A DNA stretch of 64,000 nucleotides from Oreohelix idahoensis (GCA_024509875.1 JAMPIV010014150.1:62001-126000), one strand, 5' to 3'; shown: positions 31,609 through 42,451, numbered from the stretch's first letter. Notes: generated from the letters alone by a model not told the origin. Numbers and translations are program-made.

Positions 31609-32753
31609 TGTAACTGTCTTTTTATCTTGTTGAGGTGATCACTGGCCCAAGACAGTATACATGTTGTTAGATGTGTAGTGCGAGCGTATGATGAATTGAG
31701 TGTGGGTGCGAATGAAGACGCGAATGTGTTTAGGCTCGTATAGATGTAGATCCTGCAACCCATACTCTCACATGCAGTAATCAAGGATGCTTTGACACTG
31801 CAGGCATGTTTCAAGACATTTATTGACGGGAACGCACATAATATCAACAGGAACAGTCAGTGTAACAAGGTCATGCTGACCTGACATCGATAGGTATACA
31901 TTTGGCATTCAAAAAGGTAAACATCAGAATAGACGTGCATGGTCAATAGCAAAGTTCTTCAATAATGACAGTTCGTAGCGTCGCCCTTGGCGTCTCTGAC
32001 TAAACGCGTCAGATGCCTTAGTTACCTTGACACACAGGTGCAACTTGGCACTCCCTGCCAATTGCACATAACAGGCTGTAGTATAATAGCCGGAAGCACA
32101 GGCCTCGTCCTAACGTCGGCCGTGTACTTCTGTTAAATAGGTTATCATCAACCCTGCAGTAATACTTATTGTAGGTAGAAGTTCCGCCAATCTGCGGCTC
32201 CCACAATATATCTTCGTCACTGGATTTCTGGACAATATAAGACTAACAGTCTTGGATGGCTACCTCGAGCACAAATATATAAGTTCTGAAATGGCGGATC
32301 CGTGAACTGCTGTTCACCCTAGGTAATCCTTTACATGTTCTGCCACCGAAAAGCGTAATAATGCATAAAGGTCGGTATTACCTGGTAAATGAATCCTCAG
32401 AACTACACAAGGAATTCTGTCGTCATCCCGACGCACAGAGATTCACTGGGGAAAACTGCCATAGCAGTTACTTCGAAGATTCTCCCCGAAAAACAATGGA
32501 CTCTTGGTCCCTTCAGAAAAACAGGACCTCCCGGCTTCCCGGAAGTATATCTCACTCCCGCTTAAAAAACCTTCCCATAGGCCTACGCCCGAACTGACAA
32601 CCTCCGACCCTAAAGGTCAAACACAATGAATGAATAAACAAGGGAAGACAACCCCTAATCAACCTGACATCGCAGGTAAAGACACAATTATACTTATGAT
32701 ACAAACATAAGCAAATAACTTGACAGATGACTCCGTCGAAAATGACAGCAACA
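31609..32753 (-). repeat. 5' LTR of element B
   Basis: 1,145 bp, the partner of 23527-24671, with the same ends and nearly the same sequence. The equal length and few differences mean a young insertion. Confidence 0.95.
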
Positions 32754-32758
32754 CTATG

Positions 32759-33480
32759 TAACCAACAAATGATCACCTTTGAGTGGCAAGAGAACGAAAA
32801 CTTCATCGTTAATCGATATTGCTGTAAATCGTCTATCACGATTAATACGTGACCGAGTCTTATATTTTGCTAATTCTGATGCTTCAGTCGCGATCTCACA
32901 CGCGTCCACAATGCATTGGCGTAGATCTGTGACATATTTTTGATTAGATTTCGTAACCGTGTTAGCATCATTTTCTATCACCAAATCATGCAAGATAGAC
33001 ATTGGTCCTCTTGGATTAGCCCCGAAAACTAATTGAAACGGCGAGAACTTGGTTTGATGATTACAAACTTCTCTATAAGCAAACAGAACCGCTGGTATCA
33101 GCCGGTCCCAATCATGGGGAAACATCGTTGTTACTTTGCCTAACATCTGTTTTAGTGTAGAATTCCAGCGCTCTACAACCCCGTTTGATTGCGGATTTAA
33201 CTCTTACTATCCGGCAAGCCCCGTGAAGTGGCGTGGGTTTAGCACCAATTTTACGGCTCGCCAGTTCAACTGGCGCGTGATGGTAACGATAGCAAAACTA
33301 GCGCGTAAAAACGTGGTTTTAGCTCACGTATAGGAAGAGTTAATCTGGCACTCAATGTATGACGGATGTGAAGCACATTACAAATTTTTGAGAACATACC
33401 TGAAGTGAATTGCATGCCATGATCCGATAGAAGCTCTTCAGGAAATCCGATGCGTGAAAATGTCGACAATAATGCATCGG
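32759..33480 (-). pseudogene. Element C: integrase core fragment
   Basis: In the - strand sense, 33469-33360 encodes the second catalytic Asp region (EELLSDHGMQFTS). After the small TTAA element, 33190-32759 continues with the Glu region (NGVVERWN), VLFAYREV and VFGANPRGPMS, typical of gypsy integrases. The frame is broken at the MITE insertion site, where one base also seems lost. It is cut by element B at 32758 and resumes at 23521. The gag, protease and 5' LTR of element C were not found; to the right the sequence turns into an inverted copy of itself. Confidence 0.85.
33197..33343. mobile_element. 147-bp MITE with TTAA ends inside element C
   Basis: It begins ttaactcttactat and ends with the near reverse complement atagGaagagttaa (one mismatch in about 14). 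The integrase frame is continuous, up to one base, when it is left out. No coding capacity. Its ends resemble those of the MITEs at 11907 and 60979. Confidence 0.8.
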
Positions 33481-33559
33481 ATTTCCTGAAGAGCTTCTGT
33501 CAGATCATGGCACGCAATTCACTTCAGGTATGTTCTCAGAAATTTGTAATGTGCTTCAC
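33368..33559. repeat. 86-bp inverted repeat (hairpin) of integrase sequence
   Basis: 33368-33453 and 33474-33559 are reverse complements with about 4 mismatches in 86 bases, separated by a 20-base loop. The left arm is integrase sequence of element C in its normal orientation, the right arm a flipped copy. Element C homology ends here. Confidence 0.9.
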
Positions 33560-33723
33560 GGACGAGCCCCCATATCTGTGGTGGGGCGCTCTCTCCACTT
33601 TTCGTGTTCGATTTATTATTAGTTCAGGTAAATAGCTCCCCCCGTCCACACTCGAAAACCTATACTCATTATGTTAATTTATACTTGATTGCTCCTTCTG
33701 TTGTTATATATTACTGCTCGTTG
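33560..33723. other. Junction between hairpin and LINE 3' end
   Basis: 164 bp with no recognised homology. It includes a C-run (gctccccccgtcc) and AT-rich sequence. Confidence 0.3.
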
Positions 33724-34505
33724 CTCTATTACGTCTAGGGTGAAATCTCCTAACGATTATGTGCGTTCTTCCAAAATCCACCAACATAAATACGGGCTCT
33801 GTAACTGACCCAATCAACGACAAGGAAATAAGACAGTTTTCCTTCATAAACGAACTCAATTTTCTTTAATAAACCTATATCCATTGTAGCATACATATCC
33901 GTTCGTAAAGATTGATCCATATTCTCAGAAAATCATCATGACAGGATTAACCCTGTTCCAAGAGTATCCCTTTTATTATACAATCCACATACTTTAAGAA
34001 AGGGGAACACTTCATAATGGGTTCCCATTGGAACGCAAATTGAAACACAGCCAAAACACAACAGCCACACTGCTCAAGGGTTTTCTTCAACACCTTGGTC
34101 CTACACATAACAATCATACGTCATATCTCTGGTGCATCTCACTTTCAATATTGCAAATAGTGCCGCATTTATCAGCACTGACTCAAACTCAATAAATCTA
34201 ATGTGTGGTGTGCATGGGCAGATACCACATACCTGTAGCACGCTGGTTGTACATACGACAGACGCATCCTCTCTCACGTCCATTTCTGCTAGTCCCACAT
34301 TTGATGCCAAACTCCAGCAGTCTCAGCCTTGTTGATTCATCCATTGCGGTGTCATTATCCAGCAGGCTATCATTAATAGCCCTTAGTATCTCTCCTTTAT
34401 CCATGTCCAGTGTCCCTACTATGGGTGTTCTGGAGGCAAGTCTATCAGCTCTCTCATTGCCATGTACCCCTGCATGACCAGGACAGTAGATCTACACCAG
34501 TTCTT
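33724..34505 (-). mobile_element. LINE 3' end with RNase H C-terminal half
   Basis: In the - strand sense the sequence encodes YCPGHAGVHGNERADRLAS, the last active-site motif of a LINE RNase H, followed by DKGEILRAIN..DESTRLRLLEF. Then comes a 3' untranslated region shared with 17678-18172. Its N-terminal half lies at 37063-37280, separated by the hAT relic. One codon just before the motif is a stop (tag), so the copy is dead. Confidence 0.85.
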
Positions 34506-34516
34506 GAAGACTTGAG

Positions 34517-37060
34517 CAGAGGGGTACTAAGGGGGATGCGGGGGGGTGGCCCACCCCGGGTGACAGGCAGGAGGGGGGTGCCATCAAGAGAGTGGAAATG
34601 CCAAAATAAATGTTGAAACTAAATAAAATATTCCAGAAATAATTTCCCCAATGTCGGCAAAATTACTTTCATTCCTTTCCCTGACGAAGACCGTGTGGTT
34701 GCAACGTTGGCTATTTTCTTTGCTTCTTATCTGAATAAGACGAATCACCTTTTTCTGTGCTTTTTCGTATTCTTTCAATTGACAAAATTGGGAAAAGCTA
34801 TGTTTCGTTTATCCTTGGCAAGACATCATCTCCAGCACAACGGCTAGTTTGTTGTAACTCGATCAGACACAGACGTGCTATCGTTTCTCATTCTGTCTCT
34901 CCTAGTAACATTAATGGCTTTTCTTAATCATCTCACCTCATGGGATAGGATTTTCCTCTTGTGTGATTTGGTTAGGGGCCAAATGTGACACTGATAGCAA
35001 CTTCAATGATCTACTTGGCACGAAGTCATTTTGTACAAAATTATTTCAGTTCAGTGAGTAACAGGAACGCTTGGCAAAGGTATAAATGTTACCCCTTTTG
35101 TGTAAAAATTCAAGTGATCGTCGTTCCCCCATCGCACAGACTAAAAACAGGTGACCACACTTGCTAAAAAATGTAATACCCTCTGATCAGCCGACAAGGA
35201 ACGGAGTGACCGCAGCAACTTTACAAAGGGACAAATAGCGGTGTAGTGATACTGTCCTTATGCTGTTACGATAGTGGACAGGGTTGTACTCAGTGACTGA
35301 ATGACTGGAAACCATTACTTGATTCATGAAGACCTTGGACCCATTGTCAAATCGCAGCGTCTTCGTTGACACACAACAAAGTAAAGAGCAAACTGTTTAA
35401 ATTTTTCATACAAGCATCTATGGTCATATGCGAATAAGTAGTCTAGACTGCATTACATTTTGAAGCAATTATTGTGTTGTGTCTAAGAAACTCACTGATC
35501 AAAGGTTGATTTTAATTTATTTTCTCTAACAGTTTTTTCATGATTTTTCTCAGTTAGCCCCACTGCTTTAATTATTTCATCATGTTTGGCTTTAGCTATT
35601 TAATACGTAAGATAATATTTGTGTTGTAATATCGCAGCGTGGCATAAGCTACAGCTTAGGGCCTTACAGTCTGTCGTGACCTCTTTTGCTAAGTTCAGTT
35701 GTTACACGGCCTTCATTACCAGTTAGAAATGGGAAATGCTGATGAAGAATGTAGGCATGTCAGACAAAAGGCTTTCCCAGACAAGATGGAGTGCTCACTA
35801 TAATTATGTAAGTCCAGTAAAGGCAAATTTTGAAAAGCTGGCCTCCACCCTTGAAGAACTGCAATCCTAAAGAAAATTTGGACACAAGAGGATCAGCTCA
35901 GATTTTGCTGACTGCTCTTTGTGATTTTTCTTTTCTGTGCTACCTTTCTTTCTGGTGTGAAGTTCTGGAAGAAATTAATCTCACACAAAAGTACTTACAA
36001 ACTGCTGGCATCAGCTTGGAAAAGTGCAGTGTGAAGCTTCAAGCTCTAAAACTGTTTATTGAACATCAGCGCAATGAAATTGTGGACAGAGCCATTCATT
36101 ATGCAACCACAAAGTGCGAGGAACTGGACATTTCTATGGAGAGATGAGGAAGAATAAAACTCAGAAAAAAGATGCCAGGAGAGAGATGGCAAGGGATGCT
36201 GGTTTAAGTTTGCCGGAGGAAATGAAAAGGGCAATGTTTGAATGTCTTGATCGTTTTTATCAAGAATTGGAGATTCGTTCTAAGGGAATGTATTGAATCC
36301 TATTAATCGTTGGGGTCATTCAGCCAGACAGTTTGATTGTTGCAACGGAAGAAGAAATTAGAAAGCGTGTTTCAAATTTGACTCAAATTTTTCAATGAAT
36401 TCTCCAACGAAGATTCAGTTTGGAAATTAGACGACTTCAAAGGCTTTGGAAGCTGCCAAAATCAGTGCTGAAGAGGCTAAGAAATGGACAACATTGCAGT
36501 TTTTGGAGTTTTTTGTGAAATGGGATTTTTGTGAATCTCTACCAAGCTTGCTACTGTGTTTGAGATTCTTTTTACTATCTGTTGCTTCGTGTGAGAGAAG
36601 CTTTTCAAAATAGAAATTGATTTTAAAAAATTTCGCTCAACAGTGAGTCAAACGCGATTGACAAATCTGGCTTTAATTTCTATTGGGCATGAATTTGCAA
36701 AGAAAATGAATTTTGATGAGGTCATTAATCAATTTGTAGACATGAAGGCTCGAAAGCAGAGTTTGTGAATCTTGTCCATTTATGTTTTAAAGAAGAGTAT
36801 AAAAGTTGATACTTTATTTCCTTTGTGTGTGCGTGTATATATATATATATATATTTGCAAATGAAATGTAGTATTACATGTTCACTGAAATTTTAAAGTA
36901 ATACTTTTTTTAAAAATTTACAATTTGTTTATGACTGCTGTTTAAACACTTATTTCTAAGCACAATGCATTTTTCTTTTGTGCATTATAATGTCACAATT
37001 ATTTTCCGGGAAAGAGGGGGGGTGCGCGCCAAAAGAAAGCTCCACCCCGGGTGTCACATG
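34517..37060 (+). mobile_element. hAT-type element (ZMYM1-like) inserted in LINE RNase H
   Basis: The left end starts cagaggggtactaaggg and soon reads ccaccccgggtgacagg. The right end reads gctccaccccgggtgtcaca. A GC-rich G/C-run end with ccaccccgggtg is typical of the ZMYM1-like hAT elements that I know. Between them lies a broken transposase (35700-36770). The element separates the two halves of a LINE RNase H. A clear 8-bp target duplication was not found, so the borders are approximate to about 10 bases. Confidence 0.75.
35700..36770 (+). pseudogene. ZMYM1-like hAT transposase relic
   Basis: Degenerate + strand reading in several frames. 35885-36145 gives ILLTALCDFSFLCYLSFWCEV and KYLQTAGISLEKC. 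36190-36296 gives EEMKRAMFECLDRFYQELE. About 36570-36770 gives the dimerisation region (SVASCERSFS, TRLTNLALISI, AKKMNFDEVI). These match the zinc finger MYM-type protein 1-like family, which derives from hAT transposases with a C-terminal dimerisation domain. There are several stops and frameshifts, so it is non-functional. The N-terminal part (left of 35700) was not recognised. Confidence 0.85.
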
Positions 37061-37062
37061 CT

Positions 37063-37280
37063 TCAGGTCCACCGATTCTATTGAATGTTTTCCATTCCTG
37101 CCGCAGCCATCCGTTCTGAACTTTCCGAAGCATGGCTTGAGAGTCTGACAATATAACTGCCCTGTTTGATGGAGTTTCAGACAGCCACCTCAGTGCTGCA
37201 GTAACTGCCTCTACCTCCATTCTCATGCTGGAGGTTGTCATGTAGGCTCCACTCTGTTCAGCGACGACCCTGCCCTTTCT
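37063..37280 (-). pseudogene. LINE RNase H N-terminal half
   Basis: In the - strand sense: GRVVAEQSGAYMTTSSMRME, EAVTAALRWL, then ILSDSQAMLRKVQNGW. These are the first active-site Glu and Asp motifs of RNase H of a non-LTR element. It continues in the part at 33724-34505 beyond the hAT relic. Homology stops at about 37280, so the copy is 5'-truncated. Confidence 0.85.
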
Positions 37281-37429
37281 TTAAAATATGTAACGGGTGT
37301 TTAGCATATACTATTAATTGTTCTTTCCATATTAAATTTGTTTATCATTACTTCCCTTTACTTAATCATTATGTCCCTTTTCCACTTTAGTATTGTATTT
37401 AATGGATTTCTGGTACTTCATATTTTTAG

Positions 37430-37567
37430 ACATCCTTCAAGACACTGAAGCCTTTTCCTCGACGCCAGGACATTGTCACCAAACAGATTTGTTATCTGAA
37501 CGCCCTGAAGGAAAAATATCGCTGGAGGGATTTGCAGAGACAAGCTTTTGCTGAGAGAGAGAACTGT
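37430..37567 (+). CDS. Host gene exon: post-TBC helical segment
   Basis: Acceptor tatttttag and donor GTAAGG bound 46 codons, phase 0 at both ends, joining in frame to the exon at 16213. The peptide begins TSFKTLKPFPRRQDIVTK and continues with a Lys/Arg/Glu/Gln-rich helix (LKEKYRWRDLQRQAFAERE). A KPFPRR-type stretch and a charged helix commonly follow TBC domains, so it fits as the domain end and linker. The reading frame stays open only 2 codons past the donor. Confidence 0.8.
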
Positions 37568-37659
37568 GTAAGGGTTTGATAGAAATTTGGTGTATTTGTT
37601 AACAAAATTGGTTCATGTAGCCACTCCCCCCTGACCCCCACGGGGGTCTCTGAAGAAAC

Positions 37660-37818
37660 AAAGAAAGCACACGACTACTACAGCATCAGGTGTTTCATAA
37701 GAGGTAACTAATATGAGGTAGACCATAGGGGTCGCAGCCTTAGCTGGTTAAACAAGTTGCTACATCAACCACCAAAGTAACACCACATGAATACTTTAAT
37801 GCAGGCTTCCTGTAAGAG
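37660..37818 (+). repeat. SINE-like interspersed repeat copy
   Basis: It shares an ordered set of motifs with other copies at 43290, 44600, 53190, 53520 and 57401: a gactaata-gaggt block, a lacking-stop AT block with attgctacagaaaccacc, then ctttaatgcaggcttcctg. It is immediately followed by the 34-bp array, which starts in its last block. Confidence 0.65.
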
Positions 37819-38671
37819 GAACATGTACAGTGGTGATATCATGCTCCATAGGGAACATGTACAGTGGTGACATCATGCTCTATATGGAACATGTACAGTG
37901 GTGATATCATGCTCTATATGGAACATGTACAGTGATGATATCATGCCCTATAGGAAACATGTACAGTGGTGATATCATGCTCTATAGGGAACATGTACAG
38001 TGGTGATATCATGCTCTATAGGGAACATGTACAGTGGTGATATCATGCTCTATAGGGAACATGTACAGTTGTGATACCATGCTCTTTAGGGAACATGTAC
38101 AGTGGTGATATCATGCTCTATAGGGAACATGTACAGTGGTGATATCATGCTCTATAGGGAACATGTACAGTGGTGATATCATGCTCTATTAGGGAACATG
38201 TACAGTGGTGATATCATGCTCTATAGGGAACATGTACAGTGGTGATATCATGCCCTATAGGGAACATGTACAGTGGTGATATCATGCTCTATAGGGAACA
38301 TGTACAGTGGTGATATCATGCTCTATAGGGAACATGTACAGTTGTGATACCATGCTCTATAGGGAACATGTACAGTGGTGATATCATGCTCTATAGGGAA
38401 CATGTACAGTGGTGATATCATGCTCTATAGGGAACATGTACATTGGTGATATCATGCTCTATAGGGAACATGTACAGTGGTGATATCATGCTCTATAGGG
38501 AACATGTACAGTGGTGATATCATGCTCTATAGGGAACATGTACAGTGGTGATATCATGCTCTATAGGGAACATGTACAGTGGTGATATCATGCTCTATAG
38601 GGAACATGTACAGTGGTGATATCATGCTCTATAGGGAACATGTACAGTGGTGATATTGTGCTCTATAGGGA
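37819..38671. repeat. 34-bp minisatellite, about 25 copies
   Basis: The unit is gaacatgtacagtggtgat plus atcatgctctatagg. Copies are very uniform, with single-base variants. The unit corresponds to the end of the SINE-like repeat (compare ctacaatggtcatcccatgc at 43431), so it probably grew from it. Confidence 0.95.
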
Positions 38672-38725
38672 GCAGAATGGCTAATGATGAATATAGTTAC
38701 AAAATATAGTTAACTGTGTCAGTGA

Positions 38726-39790
38726 TTGGGATAAGTGGTATGATAGTGATGGTATAGGATATATGGTATTATACTGGTGGTATATGATAAGTGGTATGAT
38801 ATTGGTGTTATAGGATGTGGTATTATGCTGGTGGTATAGGATAAGTGGTATTATGCTGGTGGTATAGGATAAGTGGTATGATACTGGTGGTATAGGATAA
38901 GTGGTATGATACTTGTGGGATAGAATAAGTGGTGTGATACTGGTGGTATAGGATAAGTGGTATGATACAGAGATGTAGCTATGTGGTTTGATACTGAGAT
39001 GTAGCCATGTGGTTTGATACTGAGATATGGGATAAGTGGTATGATACTGAGATATAGGATAAGTGGTATGGTACTGATAAGGAGAATGGGGTTGATGCAG
39101 AGATATGGGGTATTTGGTTTAATACTGATGATATAGGATAAGTGGGTTGATACCGAGATATGGGATAAATGATATAATACAGAGCTGTGGCATAAGTGGT
39201 ATGATATGAAATATGGTATAAATGGCAAGAAATTAAATATGGGATAAAAAGAGATTATATGAGAAATGGGATAAATGATATGTTATGAAATTTGGGATAA
39301 ATGGTATGAAATGAGAAGTGGGATAAATGTATTACATTAAATATGGGATAAATGATATGATATGAGATATGGGATAAATGGTATGACATGAGATATGGGA
39401 TAAATGGTATGAAACTGTGATATTGGACTTATAGTATGATTCTTAGATATAGGATAAGTGGTATGATACTGAGATATAGGATAAATGGTATGATACTGAG
39501 ATATTGGACTTATGGTATGATACTGAGATCTAGGATAAGTGGTATGACACTTAGATATTGGTCTTGTGGTATGATACTGAGATATAGGATAAGTGGTATG
39601 ATACGGAGATATAGATTAAGTGATATGATACTGAGATAGTGGACTTATGGTATGATACTGAGATATAGGATAAGTGGTATAATACTGAGATATTGGACAA
39701 AAGGTATGATACTGAGATATAGGATAAATGGTATGATGCTGAGATACATCATGAGTTCTGTGATAATTGGTATGTTACTGAAATAATCAT
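38726..39790. repeat. Degenerate 27-bp-type minisatellite
   Basis: Variants of gtggtatgatactgagatat plus aggataa are repeated with many changes, mixed with shorter GGATAA/GGTATGA units. The Tyr/Ile-rich open frames on both strands here (for example 38851-39228, 39436-39639) are by-products of the array. Confidence 0.85.
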
Positions 39791-39904
39791 GGCAGAAAGT
39801 AAACTGCATAATAGATTTTAATGACAGAGAAAGAAAGAAGAAAGTTAGCAATGTAAGTAATTACAAACTTTAAACAATGAAATAAGAGAGGGCATACATT
39901 AATC

Positions 39905-40737
39905 ATTCATCATTACTCTTCACCTTAATATTTGTTGATGACACTGCAGTCGTCACTCAAAGCCAACAGGAGCTTCAGAGCTTGATGAATTGTTTCACCC
40001 AAGCATGGAAGGACTTTGGTCTGACAATAAGTCTAAAGATATGTGCTGAGTCATGATGAGGTGCTGCACCAGTTATCACTATCGATAACTATGAGTTGGC
40101 AGTGGTGCACCACTTCACATACCTGGGGTCTACCATCAATGACAAACTCTCTCTGGACACAGAAATTGACAGCCTCGCATCGCGTGTTTGGGGAAACTCC
40201 AAACTCACAATTAAGACCAAAGCTGCAGTATAAAACGCCTGCATCACCAGCACACTTCTGTATGGCAGCGAGACATAGACAACCTATGCCAAACAAGAAA
40301 GAAGGCTCAATACCTTCCATCTACTATGTTTATGCCACATCCTCGGCATTTCGTGGAAAGAAAAAGTGACAAATGTTGAGGTGTTGTCACGTGCTAGTCT
40401 TCAGAGCATATATACACTGCTTTGACAGCACTGACTACGCTGGCTTGGCCATGTCCACAGCATGGAAGATGGTCACATCCCAAAAGATATCTTCTACGGA
40501 CAACTGGCAGATGGCAAAGGAACAGTTGGGCGGCCACAGCTGAGATTCAAAGATGTGTGTAAGAGAGACATGAGGGCACTGGATATAAATCCAGTAACCT
40601 GGGAGGATGAAGTTGCCGATCACACCAAGTGGTGATGCTATCTGTGGCGCCACCTTAGATTGGGTGAAAAGAAGCTCACACAACAAGCAGAAGAGAGGAG
40701 AAAACTTCGAAAGGAACATCAGGAAAATAAGCAGCTG
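39905..40737 (+). pseudogene. LINE reverse transcriptase C-terminal relic
   Basis: On the + strand the translation shows the RT core end (FVDDTAVV, FADD-type), HFTYLGSTINDKLSLDTEI, TLLYGSET, LRWLGHVHSMEDG and GTVGRPQLRFKDVCKRDM, the usual order in endonuclease-RT LINEs. Frameshifts and stops interrupt it (for example near 40054, 40228 and 40425). The last block, about FTSGAHSHSQL, runs straight into the 46-bp array. Confidence 0.85.
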
Positions 40738-41382
40738 AGGGCTTTCACCTCAGGGGCGCACTCTCATAGTCAGTTATGACTGAAGGGCTGTCACCTCAGG
40801 GGCGCATTCCCATAGTCAGTTATGACTGAAGGGCTGTCACCTCAGGGGCGCATTCCCATAGTCAGTTATGACTGAAGGGCTGTCACCTCAGGGGCGCATT
40901 CCCATAGTCAGTTATGACTGAAGGGCTGTCACCTCAGGGGCACATTCCAATAGTCAGTTATGACTGAAGGGCTGTCACCTCAGGGACACATTCTCATAGT
41001 CAGTTATGACTGAAGGGCTGTCACCTCAGGGACACATTCCCATAGTCAGTTATGACTGAAGGGCTGTCACCTCAGAGGCACATTCCCATAGTCAGTTATG
41101 ACTGAAGGTCTGTCATCTCAGGGGCACATTCCAATAGTCATTTATGACTGAAGGTCTGTCACCTCAGGAGCACATTCCCATAGTCAGTTATGACTGAAGG
41201 GCTGTCACATCAGGGACACATTCCCATAGTCAGTTATGACTGAAGGGCTGTCATCTCAGGGGTGCATTCCCAAAGTCAGTTATGACTGAAGGGCTGTCAC
41301 CTCAGGGGCACATTCCCAAAGTCAGTTATGACTGAAGGGCTGTCACCTCAGGGGCACATTCCCAAAGTCAGTTATGACTGAC
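40738..41382. repeat. 46-bp minisatellite, 14 copies
   Basis: The unit is gctgtcacctcaggggcgc plus attcccatagtcagttatgactgaagg. The first copy overlaps the 3' end of the LINE coding relic, so this array is a tandem amplification of a LINE terminus. Confidence 0.95.
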
Positions 41383-41389
41383 AGGGCTA

Positions 41390-41618
41390 GTATTATTATT
41401 ATGATAACATTACAAGGCAGTCCTTGTTCTGGAACTCCCAGGGTAAGAGAGGCAGGGGTAGACCCAAAAAAAACACACAGAGAAGAGAACTGGAGACAGG
41501 AGTGAAAATGATGAGGAAGAAGTGGAAAGAACTTGAGCTGATGGCACGTGACGGGAGAACTTGGCATGTGTTTGTTGATGGTCTATGCTCTTTGGGGAAC
41601 TAAAGTGTATTGATTGAT
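41390..41618 (+). mobile_element. LINE 3' fragment, first arm of an inverted pair
   Basis: It contains acattacaaggcagtccttg and a GRGRP-type basic coding tail, and ends gggaactaaagtgtattgattgattga. The terminal TTGA repeats are the tail of this LINE family. Faces the - strand copy at 41638. Confidence 0.7.
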
Positions 41619-41637
41619 TGATCAATCAATTGATTGA

Positions 41638-41880
41638 TTGCTAAGGAGCATAGACCTTCAACAAAATTATGACAAGCTATGCCGTCAGTTCAAGACATTC
41701 CAATGTCTTCATTATCCATTTCATGTCTGCCTCCATTTCTCTTCTTCGTGTGTTTTTTTTACTCTTACTCTGGAGTTTCCAGAACAGGGACGGCCTGCTA
41801 TCCACAGGTTTCTACGTCTGGCATCAAATAGATCAAGAAGACTATTACGGGCAATCGTGTGTCATGTTTATTAAATTATG
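41638..41880 (-). mobile_element. LINE 3' fragment, second arm of an inverted pair
   Basis: The same LINE end in opposite orientation (ttgctaaggagcatagacc at its 3' tip). The two tails meet in a TTGA/TCAA palindromic stretch at 41610-41640. Confidence 0.7.
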
Positions 41881-42451
41881 ATAATTTGAATCAGCATAAG
41901 CCGAGTAAAACTGTTAGGGGATTAAACACGACCCCACAACAAAAGAGTCCTGAAGACTGATCAACATCTTGACAAGAACATTTATTTGTACATTTGACTT
42001 CACTCATATTTATCACTCGGAAATACTATGAAGCTTCTATGTGACCATATTCTTATATCAATTATCCATCCAATAGACTCTTTTGCATTCGTCTTTAAAC
42101 ACTTTATAATTATACATATATCATTCACAGGAAAGTCCACATCGAATAACGTATCTACGTTCCTTAGTCATTGTTTTTACCAATCCTTGAAACTAGTGGT
42201 CTGCACTATGCAATAATATTTATCCTATGTACACACAACCTATAATAAATTCACTGGACACTGCCATATAACTAGGGTGGTGAACTCCATGCACAGTGAA
42301 CATGACTTTACACCTCAAAGGCTGAACACAGAAGCTAATGTCACTACTCAAAACAACATACCATCATCACAACAACACATAGGTCATACCCATTGATGCC
42401 TTTCTGCGTGACAAATAGCTTTCAAATATAATGTCCTATCTGCCGCACAAA
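41881..42451. other. No gene seen
   Basis: AT-rich intron sequence. Short open frame 42028-42216 has no motif. Confidence 0.35.

Larger units (their letters stand above)
23527..32753 (-). mobile_element. Element B: gypsy-type LTR retrotransposon, integrase before RT, inserted in element C
   Basis: It is 9,227 bp long with 1,145-bp LTRs at both ends that differ by very few bases (for example one A for T in a T-run). LTR ends are TGTAAC and GCAACA, and the 5-bp duplication ctatg lies at 23522-23526 and 32754-32758. A polypurine tract and a TGG-type primer binding site are both present. The coding region is gag-PR-INT-RT-RH but has two breaks at homopolymer runs (about 29700-29740 and near 26032). 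The insertion interrupts the integrase of element C. Confidence 0.95.

Noticed and set aside
36999..37241. A separate small host gene with RNase H
   Set aside because: The sequence is the N-terminal half of a LINE RNase H whose other half lies beyond the hAT relic.
37819..38671. CRISPR-like regular repeats
   Set aside because: The repeats are head-to-tail without unique spacers, in an animal intron; they are a minisatellite.
38851..39851. Tyr/Ile/Ser-rich open frames on both strands
   Set aside because: By-products of the degenerate GGTATGATACTGAG-type array.
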